Shown here: positions 25,622 to 36,171 of the stretch, one piece after another
Layout of the letters: every line of letters starts with the position of its first letter
How positions within the stretch are numbered: position 1 is the stretch's first letter
Assembly: GCF_014649695.1 (NCBI RefSeq)
Contig: NZ_BMTN01000001.1
Location: 496,001-560,000 of the forward strand
DNA from: Streptomyces kurssanovii
GTDB lineage: Bacteria; Actinomycetota; Actinomycetes; Streptomycetales; Streptomycetaceae
Length of the DNA stretch: 64,000 bases
Direction: 5' to 3'
Program-made: the position numbers and the translations under genes
The notes under the pieces: model-generated
Databases searched by the model: none
What the model was told of the DNA's origin: nothing
Seen by the model: the letters and a program-made list of their open reading frames with translations, nothing else

Positions 25622-26725
25622 ATGAGGTCCTTGGGGAAGACGAGACGAACGCTGTCCGTGGGGCTGTGCGCCATCGCGGTGGCGGCCGCGACCGCCGCAC
25701 CGGCGCATGCGGAACAGGCGGCGACGGCGGCGGACCGGCCCGCGGCGGCCGGTACCCCCGGCTGGAGCCTGAAGGACACCGGGACCGATGTGCGGCTGCG
25801 AGGCCTGGCACCCGTCAGCCGGAAGACCGCTTGGGTGGCCGGCTCCAAGGGCACGGTGCTGCGCACCACCGACGGCGGCCGGAATTGGCTGGACGTCTCA
25901 CCGCCCGGGGCCGACGCTCTCGAGTTCCGTGACGTCGAGGCGTTCGACGGCCGGCGCGCGGTGGTCCTCGCCATCGGCGAGGGCGAGGCGTCCCGGTTGC
26001 TGCGGACCGAGGACGGCGGGGCGAGCTGGACCGAGTCGTTCCGCAACACCGACGCCAGGGCGTTCTACGACTGCATCACCTTCTTCGACAGCCGGCACGG
26101 CCTGGCGATGAGCGACCCCGTGGACGGCAAGTACCGCATCCTGTCCACCGGCGACGGCGGGCGGTCCTGGAATGTCCTCCCCGACGCCGGCATGCCGCCC
26201 GCCCTGCCGGGCGAGGCGGGCTTCGCCGCGAGCGGCCAGTGCCTCGTCAGCTCCGGTCGGAAAGACGTCTGGCTGGCCACCGGAGGCGGCGCCACGGCGC
26301 GCGTGCTGCACTCCGCGGACCGAGGGCTGAACTGGACCGTCGCGGAGTCGACGATCCCGGCCGGGGATCCGGCACGCGGTGTCTTCGCCCTCGCGTTCCG
26401 CGACCGGACGCACGGCCTCGCGGTCGGCGGTGACTACCGCGCCGACCAGTCCTCCCCCCGGGCCGCGGCCGTCACCGGCGACGGCGGCCGCAGTTGGGGA
26501 CAGGCGCAGACCCCGCCGCCCGCGTACCGCTCCGGTGTGGCCTGGCTCCCGCACAGCAGGTCCGCCGCCCTCGCCGTCGGACCCACCGGCACGGACCTGA
26601 CGACGGACGGCGGCCGGAACTGGCGCTCGTTCGACACCGGCTCGTTCGACACCGTCGACTGCACCCCTGACTTCGGCTGCTGGGCCTCCGGGGAGAAGGG
26701 CCGGGTCGCGCGTCTGGAGTTCTGA
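25622..26725 (+). CDS. Secreted BNR/Ycf48-like beta-propeller protein
   Basis: The product is 367 aa from ATG 25622. A Sec signal (KTRRTLSVGLCAIAVAAATAAPAHA) is followed by repeated blade motifs of the sialidase/BNR type: TDGGRNW, TEDGGASW, STGDGGRSW, SADRGLNW, TGDGGRSW and TTDGGRNW. The W-x-AGS-x-G strands are also typical. Plant and cyanobacterial relatives (Ycf48/HCF136) assist photosystem assembly. Streptomyces copies are usually annotated as oxidoreductases without evidence. The catalytic Asp-box pattern alone does not show sialidase activity. Extracellular binding or scaffold function is the safest inference. Confidence 0.8.
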   Translation: MRSLGKTRRTLSVGLCAIAVAAATAAPAHAEQAATAADRPAAAGTPGWSLKDTGTDVRLRGLAPVSRKTAWVAGSKGTVLRTTDGGRNWLDVSPPGADALEFRDVEAFDGRRAVVLAIGEGEASRLLRTEDGGASWTESFRNTDARAFYDCITFFDSRHGLAMSDPVDGKYRILSTGDGGRSWNVLPDAGMPPALPGEAGFAASGQCLVSSGRKDVWLATGGGATARVLHSADRGLNWTVAESTIPAGDPARGVFALAFRDRTHGLAVGGDYRADQSSPRAAAVTGDGGRSWGQAQTPPPAYRSGVAWLPHSRSAALAVGPTGTDLTTDGGRNWRSFDTGSFDTVDCTPDFGCWASGEKGRVARLEF

Positions 26726-26743
26726 GACGGGGCGGTCGGGCCG

Positions 26744-27043
26744 TCAGACAGCCGGCTGCTGGCGGTAGGGGGCAAGCTCGGGCGCCGTCTTGGTCGCGAT
26801 GAATTCGGTGATCCGGTAGGTGCACACGGCGCCGACGACGAAGGGGTCGGTCGCCGCGATCTTCTCGATGCCGGCGCGATCGTCCCCGACCGCGAGGATG
26901 ATCCCGCCGTCACGCGGCTTCTTCCTGCCCGACGCGATGAAGACGCCCTCCTCGTACAGGCCGTCCAGCCATGCCACATGGGCTTCCATCAGCGGTTCGA
27001 CGCGCTCGACCGGCGCGGTGTAGGTCAGTTCCATCACAAACAT
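26744..27043 (-). CDS. YciI-family protein
   Basis: The product is 99 aa with the ferredoxin-like YciI fold. It begins MFVMELTYTAPVERVEPLMEAHVAWL, with the conserved histidine in the first helix, followed by FIASGRKKPRDGGIILA, an aspartate-bearing DPFVVG turn and a closing YRITEF strand. Small proteins of this family are dimers with a His-Asp pocket, some acting as dehydrochlorinases, and most have no assigned substrate. It is divergent from the endonuclease V gene with 72 bp between starts. Confidence 0.88.
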   Translation of the reverse strand: MFVMELTYTAPVERVEPLMEAHVAWLDGLYEEGVFIASGRKKPRDGGIILAVGDDRAGIEKIAATDPFVVGAVCTYRITEFIATKTAPELAPYRQQPAV

Positions 27044-27115
27044 GGCAGCCACGCTACCGGGCCCCTGCCACGGGGCGGCGGCCGCTCCGTGGCAGGACAT
27101 AAAGTGGGCGGCACC

Positions 27116-27811
27116 ATGAAGATCGTCGAAGCGCCCTCCGGCTGGCCCGTGAACGAGGAAGAGGCCCTGGCCGTCCAGGACGAACTGCGCACCCGCGTCG
27201 TCCTGGACGAGCCCGGCCCGTCCGTCGGCACCGGGCTGGTGACCGGCGTCGACGTGGCGTACGACGACGAACGCGATGTCGTCGCCGCGGCGGCGGTCGT
27301 GCTGGACGCGGCGACGCTGACCGTGGTGGAAGAGGCCACCGCGATCGGCCGGATCTCCTTCCCGTACGTGCCCGGGCTGCTCGCCTTCCGCGAGATCCCG
27401 ACGGTGCTGGCCGCGCTGGAGTCGCTCACGGCCGGGCCCGGCCTGGTGGTCTGCGACGGCTACGGCCGCGCGCACCCCCGGCGGTTCGGGCTGGCCAGCC
27501 ACCTCGGGGTGCTGACGGGGCTGCCCTCGATCGGCGTCGCGAAGAACCCGTTCGTCTTCACCTACGGCCAGCTCGGGGAGCCGCGGGGCGACTTCGCGCC
27601 CCTTCTCGCCGACGACGGCGAGGAGGTCGGCAGGGCCCTGCGCACCCAGCGGGGCGTGAAGCCGGTCTTCGTCTCCGCGGGTCATCGGGTGACCCTCGAC
27701 GCGGCATGCGCCCACACGCTGCGGCTGGCACCTGAGTTCCGGGTCCCGGAGACGACGCGGCGCGCGGACTCCCTGTGCCGGAGGGCGCTCCTGGAGGCGA
27801 CAGGCGGGTGA
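27116..27811 (+). CDS. nfi: Endonuclease V
   Basis: The product is 231 aa from ATG 27116. GLVTGVDVAYDD, ATAIGRISFPYVPGLLAFREIPTVL, LVVCDGYGRAHPRRFGLASHLGV and PSIGVAKN are the signature blocks. They carry the metal-binding aspartates and the PYxP wedge that flips deaminated bases. The enzyme nicks DNA at the second phosphodiester bond 3' to deoxyinosine, starting repair of deaminated adenine. The length agrees with bacterial homologues (about 225 aa). It is monocistronic and ends at a bidirectional hairpin shared with the phospholipase gene. Confidence 0.95.
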   Translation: MKIVEAPSGWPVNEEEALAVQDELRTRVVLDEPGPSVGTGLVTGVDVAYDDERDVVAAAAVVLDAATLTVVEEATAIGRISFPYVPGLLAFREIPTVLAALESLTAGPGLVVCDGYGRAHPRRFGLASHLGVLTGLPSIGVAKNPFVFTYGQLGEPRGDFAPLLADDGEEVGRALRTQRGVKPVFVSAGHRVTLDAACAHTLRLAPEFRVPETTRRADSLCRRALLEATGG

Positions 27812-27832
27812 CGGCTGCGGCACCCGCGTCGG

Positions 27833-27867
27833 GTGAGGCCCCGTCAGGAAGCTGACCGGGGCCTCAC
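27833..27867. terminator. Bidirectional hairpin between nfi and the phospholipase gene
   Basis: GTGAGGCCCCGTCAG (27833-27847) pairs with CTGACCGGGGCCTCAC (27852-27867). The stem is 15 bp with a single bulged base and a GAAG loop. It lies between two convergent stop codons. Confidence 0.85.
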
Positions 27868-27873
27868 CCTTGG

Positions 27874-28359
27874 TCAGGCGGCCTTGCCGCCGTCGACCGC
27901 CGCCGAGTACCCGAAGGCGGACACGGCCTGGTAGTACGTCCACGCCGTCGAGTTGCACGCGGTGCGGGTGGCACCGGAGTACCGGTTGCAGACCCGCTTC
28001 AGATCCTCGTAGAACGCCGAGTCCAGTCTGGACTTGTTCGCGTCGAAGCTACCGACGGCCTTGTAGTTCCGATAGCCGAAGTCATGACGTGCACATGACA
28101 TCTTGAAAGGGAAGCCGAACGGGTTGTCCGGCGACGTGGAGCAGTAGTCCGTGGACCAGTTGAAGCCGTAGGCGCTCCAGGCGCCCTGGTTGGCCCGGGC
28201 GGCGGCCCAGGCGTTGTAGCTGGTGGCGCTGGTCTGGGTCCAGGAACTGAGCACCTGGAGCTTGTCGGCGGGGGCGGCGGAGGCCGACCCGGCGGGGATC
28301 AGGGCGGCGGGCAATGCCAGTACGGCCGACACGAGCGGCAGGGCGAAACGGCGACGCAT
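27874..28359 (-). CDS. Secreted bacterial phospholipase A2
   Basis: The product is 161 aa. ATG 28359 begins a Sec signal (MRRRFALPLVSAVLALPAALIPAGSASA). The mature part carries CSTSPDNPFGFPFKMSCARHDFGYRNYK, the calcium loop and His-Asp dyad of the Streptomyces violaceoruber-type phospholipase A2. Cysteines for two disulfides are present (CST..MSC, VCNRY..TAC). It hydrolyses the sn-2 ester of phospholipids outside the cell. GGAGGTTT precedes the start. In-frame codons further upstream are not protein-like. Confidence 0.93.
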   Translation of the reverse strand: MRRRFALPLVSAVLALPAALIPAGSASAAPADKLQVLSSWTQTSATSYNAWAAARANQGAWSAYGFNWSTDYCSTSPDNPFGFPFKMSCARHDFGYRNYKAVGSFDANKSRLDSAFYEDLKRVCNRYSGATRTACNSTAWTYYQAVSAFGYSAAVDGGKAA

Positions 28360-28965
28360 GCAGAAACCTCCACGTGTGGACGGGGGTTGGTGCGCGCCAC
28401 GTGGCCTGTCCACGGGCAGGACCAGAGTCCTGCTATACGCGCGTCCTGCACAGCCTTTGCGTCACATGCAACGGGTGAAATGTTCGTGGCCGCCGGCCGT
28501 GAAACCGCCGCTCCGTGGACAAGAGTGAGCACATCGGTCACAGGAGGGTGGATGCCGGAACCTCCCCGGCGCCGTGCCGTCGGCCCCGGCCCAGGACGGG
28601 CCCGGGGCCGGGGCCTGCCTACCCCATGCGCGTCCCGGGGCGGGGATGCGATATCCGCGCAACGTCCGGCCGTCGATGAGCCGCTGGACGGTGTGGGTGA
28701 TCTTCGGAGCGCCGACCGCGCCAGGCCGGGCACCGGTGCGATGCCGCCTCACCCCTCGATGTGGGTAGCACCGCGGTGAGCGTCGCCGGCGGTCCGACGG
28801 GTCCGCCCTCCGGCCGGCCCGACGCCCTGGAGCTCGACGACCAGCAGGGCGGGCGGCTGTCGCTTCAACGCCGAACTGCCCGTTCCGCCCCCGGATGTTC
28901 ACGCGCCCGGTCCCGCCGGGCCCCGCCCGGAACGCTCGCCGGAGGCCGCCGCGCGACGGCGGCCG
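28360..28965. other. Gap of about 600 bp with no supportable gene
   Basis: The phospholipase promoter should lie in its left part. Several long open frames on both strands are rich in Arg, Pro and Gly and show no consistent third-position pattern or known motif. A leftward frame with PKITHTVQRLIDGRTLRGYRI near 28680 is the only patch resembling protein. A decayed gene cannot be excluded. Confidence 0.4.
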
Positions 28966-30165
28966 CTACCGGGTGTGCGCCACCCGGAAGTGGATGCCAG
29001 CCCGCTGAAGCCGCGTCAGTAGCGCGTCGCCCATCGCCACCGCCGGTGTCACCTGACCGGAAGTCCTCGGCAGCGTGTCGCCCGCCAGGCACATCGCCGC
29101 TTCCGCCAGGATCTTCGCCGTCTCGTCGTAGCCCGGGTCGCCGCCCTTCACCTCGGTGAAGACCTGGCGCCCGCCGCCCTCGCCGACGAAGCGGACGGAG
29201 AACCAGCTCTCGGCCCGCCGCTTGGCGCTGGGGCCGTCGCCCGGGGCGTAACGGTTCGTCAGCCACCGCCGGGCGGCGGGGATCTGCGCGAGGGCGAAGC
29301 CCGCGCCGACGGCCGCGGGGCCGCCGAGTGCCATCGGCAGGGTCTTGACCGCCGCGTAGTGGCGGTAGCGGAAGTCGGGGCCGTAGCGTTCCAGGGCGCG
29401 CGCCGAGCGGACCACGATCTGCGGGTCGATCGTCGGCAGGGGCAGGGCCCACGCCCCGGTCTCCCGGCTGAAGCGCGGCCCGCCGAGGGGGGCCTGCGCC
29501 CGGCGGCCGACCAGCCGCGGCTGGTGGAGCCGGCGTTCGCGTGCGGCGCGCAGTGTTTCACGGCCGCGGCCCATGGCGTTGAGTGCCGAGGCCAGTGTGC
29601 CGCCGGAGAACATCGCGTTGGAGCGCACGAAGCCGTCGACGGTGAGCGGAACGCCTTCGGGCAGCCGCTGCACGGTGAAGTACACGCCGAGGTCGTGCGG
29701 GACGGAGTCGAAGCCGCACGCGTGGAGAAGGCGTGCGCCGGTCTCGCGGGCCCGTGCGTCGTGCCGCACGTACATCAGGTCGACGAACTCGGGCTCCCCC
29801 GTGAGGTCGACGTAGTCCGTCCCGGCGTCGGCGCACGCCGCTACCAGGCCTTCGCCGTACCAGACGTACGGGCCGACCGTCGTGGCGACGACCCTCGCGG
29901 ACCCGGCGAGCTCCCGCAGCGACCCGGCGTCGGCGGCGTCGGCCTCGATCAGCGCCAGGGCCGCGCACGACGGATTGATGACGGCCAGCTGCTCCCTCAG
30001 GTGCTCGAGCTTGTCGCGGCTGCGTCCCGCGACGGCCCAGCGGCAGCCCTCGGGCGCGTGCCGCGCGAGATACTCGGCGGTGAGCCGCCCGACGAATCCG
30101 GTGGCCCCAAAGAGGACGATGTCGTACGGGCGCTGTGCGCGGTCCGTCCCGTTCTGGCTGTTCAC
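28966..30165 (-). CDS. Saccharopine dehydrogenase-like / trans-acting enoyl reductase family protein
   Basis: The product is 399 aa from GTG 30165, directly behind GGAGGAG. The N-terminal Rossmann fold (YDIVLFGATGFVGRLTAEYL) is followed by the family's RSRDKLEHL, VATTVGPYVWYGEGLVAACADAGTDYVDLTGE and HACGFDSVPHDLGV blocks. These match the actinobacterial saccharopine dehydrogenase-like reductases, including the mycobacterial trans-acting enoyl reductase of lipid biosynthesis. The substrate here is unknown. The gene is divergent from the beta-oxidation operon, which hints at lipid metabolism. It shares the promoter region that holds the KstR-like site. Confidence 0.85.
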   Translation of the reverse strand: MNSQNGTDRAQRPYDIVLFGATGFVGRLTAEYLARHAPEGCRWAVAGRSRDKLEHLREQLAVINPSCAALALIEADAADAGSLRELAGSARVVATTVGPYVWYGEGLVAACADAGTDYVDLTGEPEFVDLMYVRHDARARETGARLLHACGFDSVPHDLGVYFTVQRLPEGVPLTVDGFVRSNAMFSGGTLASALNAMGRGRETLRAARERRLHQPRLVGRRAQAPLGGPRFSRETGAWALPLPTIDPQIVVRSARALERYGPDFRYRHYAAVKTLPMALGGPAAVGAGFALAQIPAARRWLTNRYAPGDGPSAKRRAESWFSVRFVGEGGGRQVFTEVKGGDPGYDETAKILAEAAMCLAGDTLPRTSGQVTPAVAMGDALLTRLQRAGIHFRVAHTR

Positions 30166-30350
30166 TGGCTCCTCCGCCGTCAGGCTGTACCGGCGGATCA
30201 GGGCGGCAGACTGCCCCACGCCGTTGTCGGTGGCTGAGGCTAGCGCGCGGAGCGGCCGTGCAGAAGATCCTGTTTCCGTTGGTGATCCACCGGTGATCAA
30301 GCGGGTTCGAGCCGTCTAAGCGCTCGCTCGGCCCAAACCCTTGTCATAAC

Positions 30351-30364
30351 TGGAACGTGTTCTT
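30351..30364. promoter_or_regulatory. KstR-like operator
   Basis: TGGAACGTGTTCTT fits the KstR consensus TnnAACnnGTTnnA at all but the last position and contains the palindrome GAACGTGTTC. It lies 47 bp before the CoA-transferase start and in the region shared with the divergent reductase gene. KstR-type TetR repressors control sterol and fatty-acid catabolism in actinobacteria. Confidence 0.6.
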
Positions 30365-30410
30365 ACCATCACTGGTGTTACATCAGTTGTGTCACATAGC
30401 TGGGGGCTGG

Positions 30411-31544
30411 ATGACAGCGTCAGGGAACGGCCCGCTGGCCGGGGTACGAGTGGTGGAGCTGGCAGGCATCGGGCCAGGCCCGTTCGCCGCGATGCTCCTC
30501 GGCGACCTCGGGGCCGATGTCGTGCGCGTCGACCGCCCCGGCGGTGCCGGGCTGGCCATCGACCCGGCGTACGACCTCACCAACCGCAACAAGCGCTCCG
30601 TGCTCATCGACCTCAAGTCGGCCGACGGCCCCGCCCGGGTCCTCGATCTCGTCGAGCGCGCCGACGTCCTCATCGAGGGGTTCCGGCCCGGCGTCGCCGA
30701 GCGCCTCGGCGTCGGCCCCGACGAGTGTCTCGCCCGCAACCCACGCCTGGTCTACGGGCGGATGACCGGCTGGGGCCAGCAGGGCCCGCTCGCCCAGCGG
30801 GCCGGCCACGACATCTCCTACATCGCCCTGACCGGCACACTCTCCATGATCGGCAGCTCCGGCGAGCCGCCCACCGTACCCGCCAACCTCGTCGGCGACT
30901 ACGCCGGCGGCTCCCTCTACCTGGTCATCGGCGTGCTCGCGGCCCTCCAGCACGCACGCGCCGACGGCGGCAGCGGACAGGTCGTCGACGCGGCCATCGT
31001 CGACGGCGCCACGCACCTCGCCACGATGATCCACGGGATGATGGCGGCCGGCGGCTGGCAGGACCGCCGCGGCGCGAACCTCCTCGACGGCGGCTGCCCC
31101 TTCTACGGCACCTACGAGACCGCCGACGGCCAGTACATGGCCGTCGGCGCCTTGGAGCAGCAGTTCTACGACCAGTTCGTCGAACTGCTCGGCATCAAGG
31201 ACGACATCCCGGCCCGCAAGGACTTCGACCGCTGGGGGGAGCTGCGCCAGGCGGTCGCCGACCGGTTCAGGTCCCGTACCCGCGCCGAGTGGACCGCCGT
31301 GTTCGAAGGCAGCGACGCCTGCGTCGCCCCCGTGCTCTCGCTCCGCGAGGCCCCCGGCCACCCGCACCTCGCCGCCCGTGGGACGTACGTCGACCAGGGC
31401 GGCATCACCCAGCCCGCCCCCGCGCCCCGCTTCTCCGCCACCCCGACGGCCGTGACCCGGGGACCCGCCCAGCCCGGCGCGGACACCGCGGAGGTCGCCA
31501 GGGAGTGGGACGTGCCCGCGATCCGGCCCCAGGAGGACCGTTGA
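30411..31544 (+). CDS. Family III CoA-transferase / alpha-methylacyl-CoA racemase-like
   Basis: The product is 377 aa from ATG 30411. It has the family III opening (LAGVRVVELAGIGPGPFAAMLLGDLGADVVRVDRP), NKRSVLIDLKS, the DVLIEGFRPGV loop, YGRMTGWGQQGP, and the catalytic aspartate block (LVGDYAGGSLYLVIGVLAAL). Relatives either move CoA between acids or racemise 2-methylacyl-CoA. The GHDISYIALTG and HLATMIHG histidine/aspartate region favours the racemase (AMACR) side. It starts the beta-oxidation operon, so it probably prepares branched or xenobiotic acyl-CoAs. Its stop overlaps the next TTG start. Confidence 0.88.
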   Translation: MTASGNGPLAGVRVVELAGIGPGPFAAMLLGDLGADVVRVDRPGGAGLAIDPAYDLTNRNKRSVLIDLKSADGPARVLDLVERADVLIEGFRPGVAERLGVGPDECLARNPRLVYGRMTGWGQQGPLAQRAGHDISYIALTGTLSMIGSSGEPPTVPANLVGDYAGGSLYLVIGVLAALQHARADGGSGQVVDAAIVDGATHLATMIHGMMAAGGWQDRRGANLLDGGCPFYGTYETADGQYMAVGALEQQFYDQFVELLGIKDDIPARKDFDRWGELRQAVADRFRSRTRAEWTAVFEGSDACVAPVLSLREAPGHPHLAARGTYVDQGGITQPAPAPRFSATPTAVTRGPAQPGADTAEVAREWDVPAIRPQEDR

Positions 31545-32683
31545 AGCGCCAGATCTTCACCGCCGAGCACGAGGCGTTCCGTCAGTCGGTGCGCACCTTC
31601 CTCACCAAGGAGGTGGAGCCGCACTACGAACAGTGGGAGAAGGACGGGATCGTCAGCCGCGACGCGTGGCTGGCTGCGGGCCGCCAGGGGCTGCTGGGAC
31701 TCGCCGTACCCGAGGAGTACGGCGGCGGCGGCAACGACGACTTCCGTTACGCCGCGGTGCTCCACGAGGAGTTCACCCGCGCGGGCGCGCCCGGCCTGGC
31801 CATCGGCCTGCACAACGACATCATCGGCCCCTACCTCACCTCCCTCGCCACCGACGAGCAGAAGCGGCGCTGGCTGCCGGGCTTCTGCAGCGGCGAGATC
31901 ATCACAGCGATCGCCATGACCGAGCCGGGAGCGGGCTCCGACCTCCAGGGCATCCGCACCACGGCCGAGGACCGCGGCGACCACTGGCTGCTGAACGGCT
32001 CCAAGACCTTCATCTCCAACGGCATCCTCGCGGACCTGGTGATCGTCGTCGCGAAGACCACCCCGGAGGGCGGCGCGCACGGACTGTCGCTCCTGGTGGT
32101 CGAGCGGGGCGCGGGGGGATTCGAGCGCGGCCGCAACCTCGACAAGATCGGCCAGAAGTCGCAGGACACCGCCGAACTGTTCTTCAACGACGTCCGCGTC
32201 CCCAAGGAGAACCTGCTCGGCGAGCTCAACGGCGCCTTCATCCACCTGATGACCAACCTCGCGCAGGAGCGGATGGCGATCGCCGTCGCCGGCATCGCCG
32301 CGGCCGAGCATCTGCTGGAGATCACCACCGAGTACGTGAAGGAGCGCGAGGCCTTCGGCCGGCCGCTCGCGAGGCTCCAGCACATCCGCTTCGAGATCGC
32401 GGAGCTGGCGACGGAATGCGCGGTCACCCGTGCCTTCCTCGACCGCTGCATCACCGACCACACCAACGGGGAGCTGGACGCCGTCCACGCCTCGATGGCC
32501 AAGTGGTGGGCGACCGAACTCCAGAAGCGCGCCGCCGACCGCTGCCTCCAGCTCCACGGCGGGTACGGCTACATGAACGAGTACCGCGTCGCCAGGGCAT
32601 TCACGGACGGACGCATCCAGACCATCTACGGCGGCACGACCGAGATCATGAAGGAGATCATCGGTCGTTCCCTGCTCGGCTAA
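31541..32683 (+). CDS. Acyl-CoA dehydrogenase
   Basis: The product is 380 aa from TTG 31541, overlapping the CoA-transferase stop (TTGA), with AGGAGG ahead. FAD- and substrate-binding patterns are clear: AMTEPGAGSDLQGI (near 125), NGSKTFISNG, GREAFG-type KEREAFGRPLARLQ, LHGGYGYMNEY and the catalytic glutamate in YGGTTEI near the C-terminus. It performs the first oxidation of beta-oxidation, passing electrons to ETF. The length and order match FadE-type mitochondrial-like dehydrogenases. It is the second gene of the operon. Confidence 0.93.
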   Translation: MKRQIFTAEHEAFRQSVRTFLTKEVEPHYEQWEKDGIVSRDAWLAAGRQGLLGLAVPEEYGGGGNDDFRYAAVLHEEFTRAGAPGLAIGLHNDIIGPYLTSLATDEQKRRWLPGFCSGEIITAIAMTEPGAGSDLQGIRTTAEDRGDHWLLNGSKTFISNGILADLVIVVAKTTPEGGAHGLSLLVVERGAGGFERGRNLDKIGQKSQDTAELFFNDVRVPKENLLGELNGAFIHLMTNLAQERMAIAVAGIAAAEHLLEITTEYVKEREAFGRPLARLQHIRFEIAELATECAVTRAFLDRCITDHTNGELDAVHASMAKWWATELQKRAADRCLQLHGGYGYMNEYRVARAFTDGRIQTIYGGTTEIMKEIIGRSLLG

Positions 32684-32703
32684 CCCTCTTGAAAGGCTGA
32701 CCA

Positions 32704-33918
<1,215 letters not shown>

Positions 33919-33954
33919 CCCCCGTCCTCACCCGCCATACGGAGCAGCCAGACC

Positions 33955-36129
33955 ATGAGCGAGTCCACCACCATCCGCTGGGAACAGGACGAGACCGGCA
34001 TCGTCACGCTCGTCCTCGACGACCCGAACCAGTCCGCCAACACGATGAACCAGGCCTTCAAGGCCTCGATCGCCGCGATCGCCGACCGGGTGGAGGCCGA
34101 GCAGGAGTCCATCCGCGGCATCATCTTCACCTCCGCGAAGAAGACCTTCTTCGCGGGCGGCGACCTCAAGGAGATGATCAAGGCCGGACCGGAGGACGCA
34201 CAGTTCGTCTTCGAGGCGGGCATGGGCATCAAGTGCGCCCTGCGCCGCATCGAGACCATCGGCAAGCCCGTCGTCGCCGCCATCAACGGCGCGGCGCTCG
34301 GCGGCGGTTACGAGATCGCCCTCGCCTGCCACCACCGCATCGCCCTCGACGCGCCCGGCTCCAAGATCGGCCTGCCCGAGGTGACCCTCGGCCTGCTGCC
34401 CGCCGGCGGCGGCGTCACCCGCACCGTACGGCTCATGGGCATCGCCGACGCCCTGCTGAAGGTGCTCCTCCAGGGCACCCAGTACACCCCGCGGCGCGCC
34501 CTGGAGAACGGCCTGGTCCACGAAGTGGCCGCCACCCCGGACGAGATGCTGGCCAAGGCCCGCGCCTTCATCGACGCGAACCCGTCCTCGCAGCAGCCCT
34601 GGGACGTCAAGGGCTACAAGATCCCCGGCGGCACCCCGTCCAACCCGAAGTTCGCCGCCAACCTTCCCGCCTTCCCCGCGAACCTGCGGAAGCAGACCGC
34701 GGGCGCCCCCTACCCGGCGCCGCGCAACATCCTCGCGGCCGCCGTCGAGGGCTCGCAGGTCGACTTCGAGACGGCGCAGGTCATCGAGGCGCGCTACTTC
34801 ACCGAGCTGGTCACCGGCCGGATCGCCAAGAACATGATGCAGGCCTTCTTCTTCGACCTGCAGGCCGTCAACTCCGGCGCCAGCAGGCCGAAGGGCATCG
34901 AGCCGCGGCCCGTCCGCAAGGTGGCCGTCCTCGGCGCCGGCATGATGGGCGCCGGCATCGCGTACTCCTGCGCGCGGGCCGGCATGGAGGTCGTCCTCAA
35001 GGACGTCAGCGCCGAGGCCGCCGCCAAGGGCAAGGACTACTCGGAGAAGCTGTGCGCCAAGGCCGTGTCACGCGGCCGCACCACCCAGGACAAGGCCGAC
35101 GCGCTGCTCGCCCGGATCACCCCGACCGCCGACGCCGCGGATCTCGCGGGCTGCGACGCGGTGATCGAGGCGGTCTTCGAGGACACCGCGCTCAAGCACA
35201 AGGTCTTCCAGGAGATCCAGGACGTCGTCGAAGCGGACGCGCTCCTCTGCTCCAACACCTCCACGCTGCCCATCACGGTGCTCGCCGAAGGCGTCTCGCG
35301 GCCCGACGACTTCATCGGCCTGCACTTCTTCTCGCCCGTCGACAAGATGCCGCTGGTGGAGATCATCAAGGGCGAGCGCACCGGTGACGAGGCGCTGGCC
35401 CGCGCCTTCGACCTGGTCCGGCAGATCAACAAGACGCCGATCGTCGTCAACGACTCCCGCGGCTTCTTCACCTCCCGGGTCATCGGCCAGTTCATCAACG
35501 AGGGCGTGGCGATGGTCGGCGAGGGCGTCGACCCCGTCTCCGTCGAGCAGGCGGCAGCGCAGGCCGGCTACCCGGCGAAGGTGCTCTCCCTGATGGACGA
35601 GCTGACCCTGACCCTGCCGCGCAAGATCCGCAACGAGACGAAGCGCGCCGTCGAGGAGGCGGGCGGCACCTGGGCCGGCCACCCGTCGGACACCGTGATC
35701 GACCGGATGGTCGACGAGTTCGGCCGCACCGGACGCAGCGGCGGCGCGGGCTTCTACGACTACGACGAGGACGGCAAGCGCGCCGGTCTGTGGCCGGGGC
35801 TGCGTGAGCACTTCACCGAGCCGGGCACCGAGATCCCGTTCGACGACATGAAGGAGCGGATGCTCTTCTCCGAGGCCCTGGACACGGTCCGCTGCCTCGA
35901 GGAGAACGTCCTGCTCACGGTCGCCGACGCCAACATCGGCTCCATCATGGGCATCGGCTTCCCGGCCTGGACGGGCGGCGCCCTGCAGTACATCAACGGC
36001 TACGAGGGCGGCCTGACGGGCTTCGTGGCCCGCGCCCGTGAGCTGGCCGAGCGCTACGGCGACCGGTTCCAGCCGCCGGCGCTGCTGGTCGAGAAGGCGG
36101 AGCGGGGCGAGGTATTCACCGACGCGTGA
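33955..36129 (+). CDS. fadB: FadB-type multifunctional enoyl-CoA hydratase / 3-hydroxyacyl-CoA dehydrogenase
   Basis: The product is 724 aa. Residues 10-190 are crotonase-like (AKKTFFAGGDLKEM with the oxyanion glycines, GGGYEIALACHHRIA, GLPEVTLGLLPAGGG). About residues 320-500 form the NAD-binding domain (VAVLGAGMMGAGIAYSCARAG, SNTSTLPITVLA, GLHFFSPVDKMPLVEII). The remainder is the duplicated C-terminal dehydrogenase domain (VNDSRGFFTSRV, RSGGAGFYDY). It hydrates and oxidises enoyl-CoA and pairs with the thiolase as the trifunctional complex. It is the last gene of the operon. Confidence 0.95.
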   Translation: MSESTTIRWEQDETGIVTLVLDDPNQSANTMNQAFKASIAAIADRVEAEQESIRGIIFTSAKKTFFAGGDLKEMIKAGPEDAQFVFEAGMGIKCALRRIETIGKPVVAAINGAALGGGYEIALACHHRIALDAPGSKIGLPEVTLGLLPAGGGVTRTVRLMGIADALLKVLLQGTQYTPRRALENGLVHEVAATPDEMLAKARAFIDANPSSQQPWDVKGYKIPGGTPSNPKFAANLPAFPANLRKQTAGAPYPAPRNILAAAVEGSQVDFETAQVIEARYFTELVTGRIAKNMMQAFFFDLQAVNSGASRPKGIEPRPVRKVAVLGAGMMGAGIAYSCARAGMEVVLKDVSAEAAAKGKDYSEKLCAKAVSRGRTTQDKADALLARITPTADAADLAGCDAVIEAVFEDTALKHKVFQEIQDVVEADALLCSNTSTLPITVLAEGVSRPDDFIGLHFFSPVDKMPLVEIIKGERTGDEALARAFDLVRQINKTPIVVNDSRGFFTSRVIGQFINEGVAMVGEGVDPVSVEQAAAQAGYPAKVLSLMDELTLTLPRKIRNETKRAVEEAGGTWAGHPSDTVIDRMVDEFGRTGRSGGAGFYDYDEDGKRAGLWPGLREHFTEPGTEIPFDDMKERMLFSEALDTVRCLEENVLLTVADANIGSIMGIGFPAWTGGALQYINGYEGGLTGFVARARELAERYGDRFQPPALLVEKAERGEVFTDA

Positions 36130-36171
36130 CGCGCCACGACGCCTGAGGCAGGACCGCCACGACGGCGGCAG

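Noticed and set aside
28387-28902. Genes in the gap between the phospholipase and the reductase
   Set aside because: Open frames on both strands are Arg/Pro/Gly-rich, lack ribosome sites and have no recognisable family.
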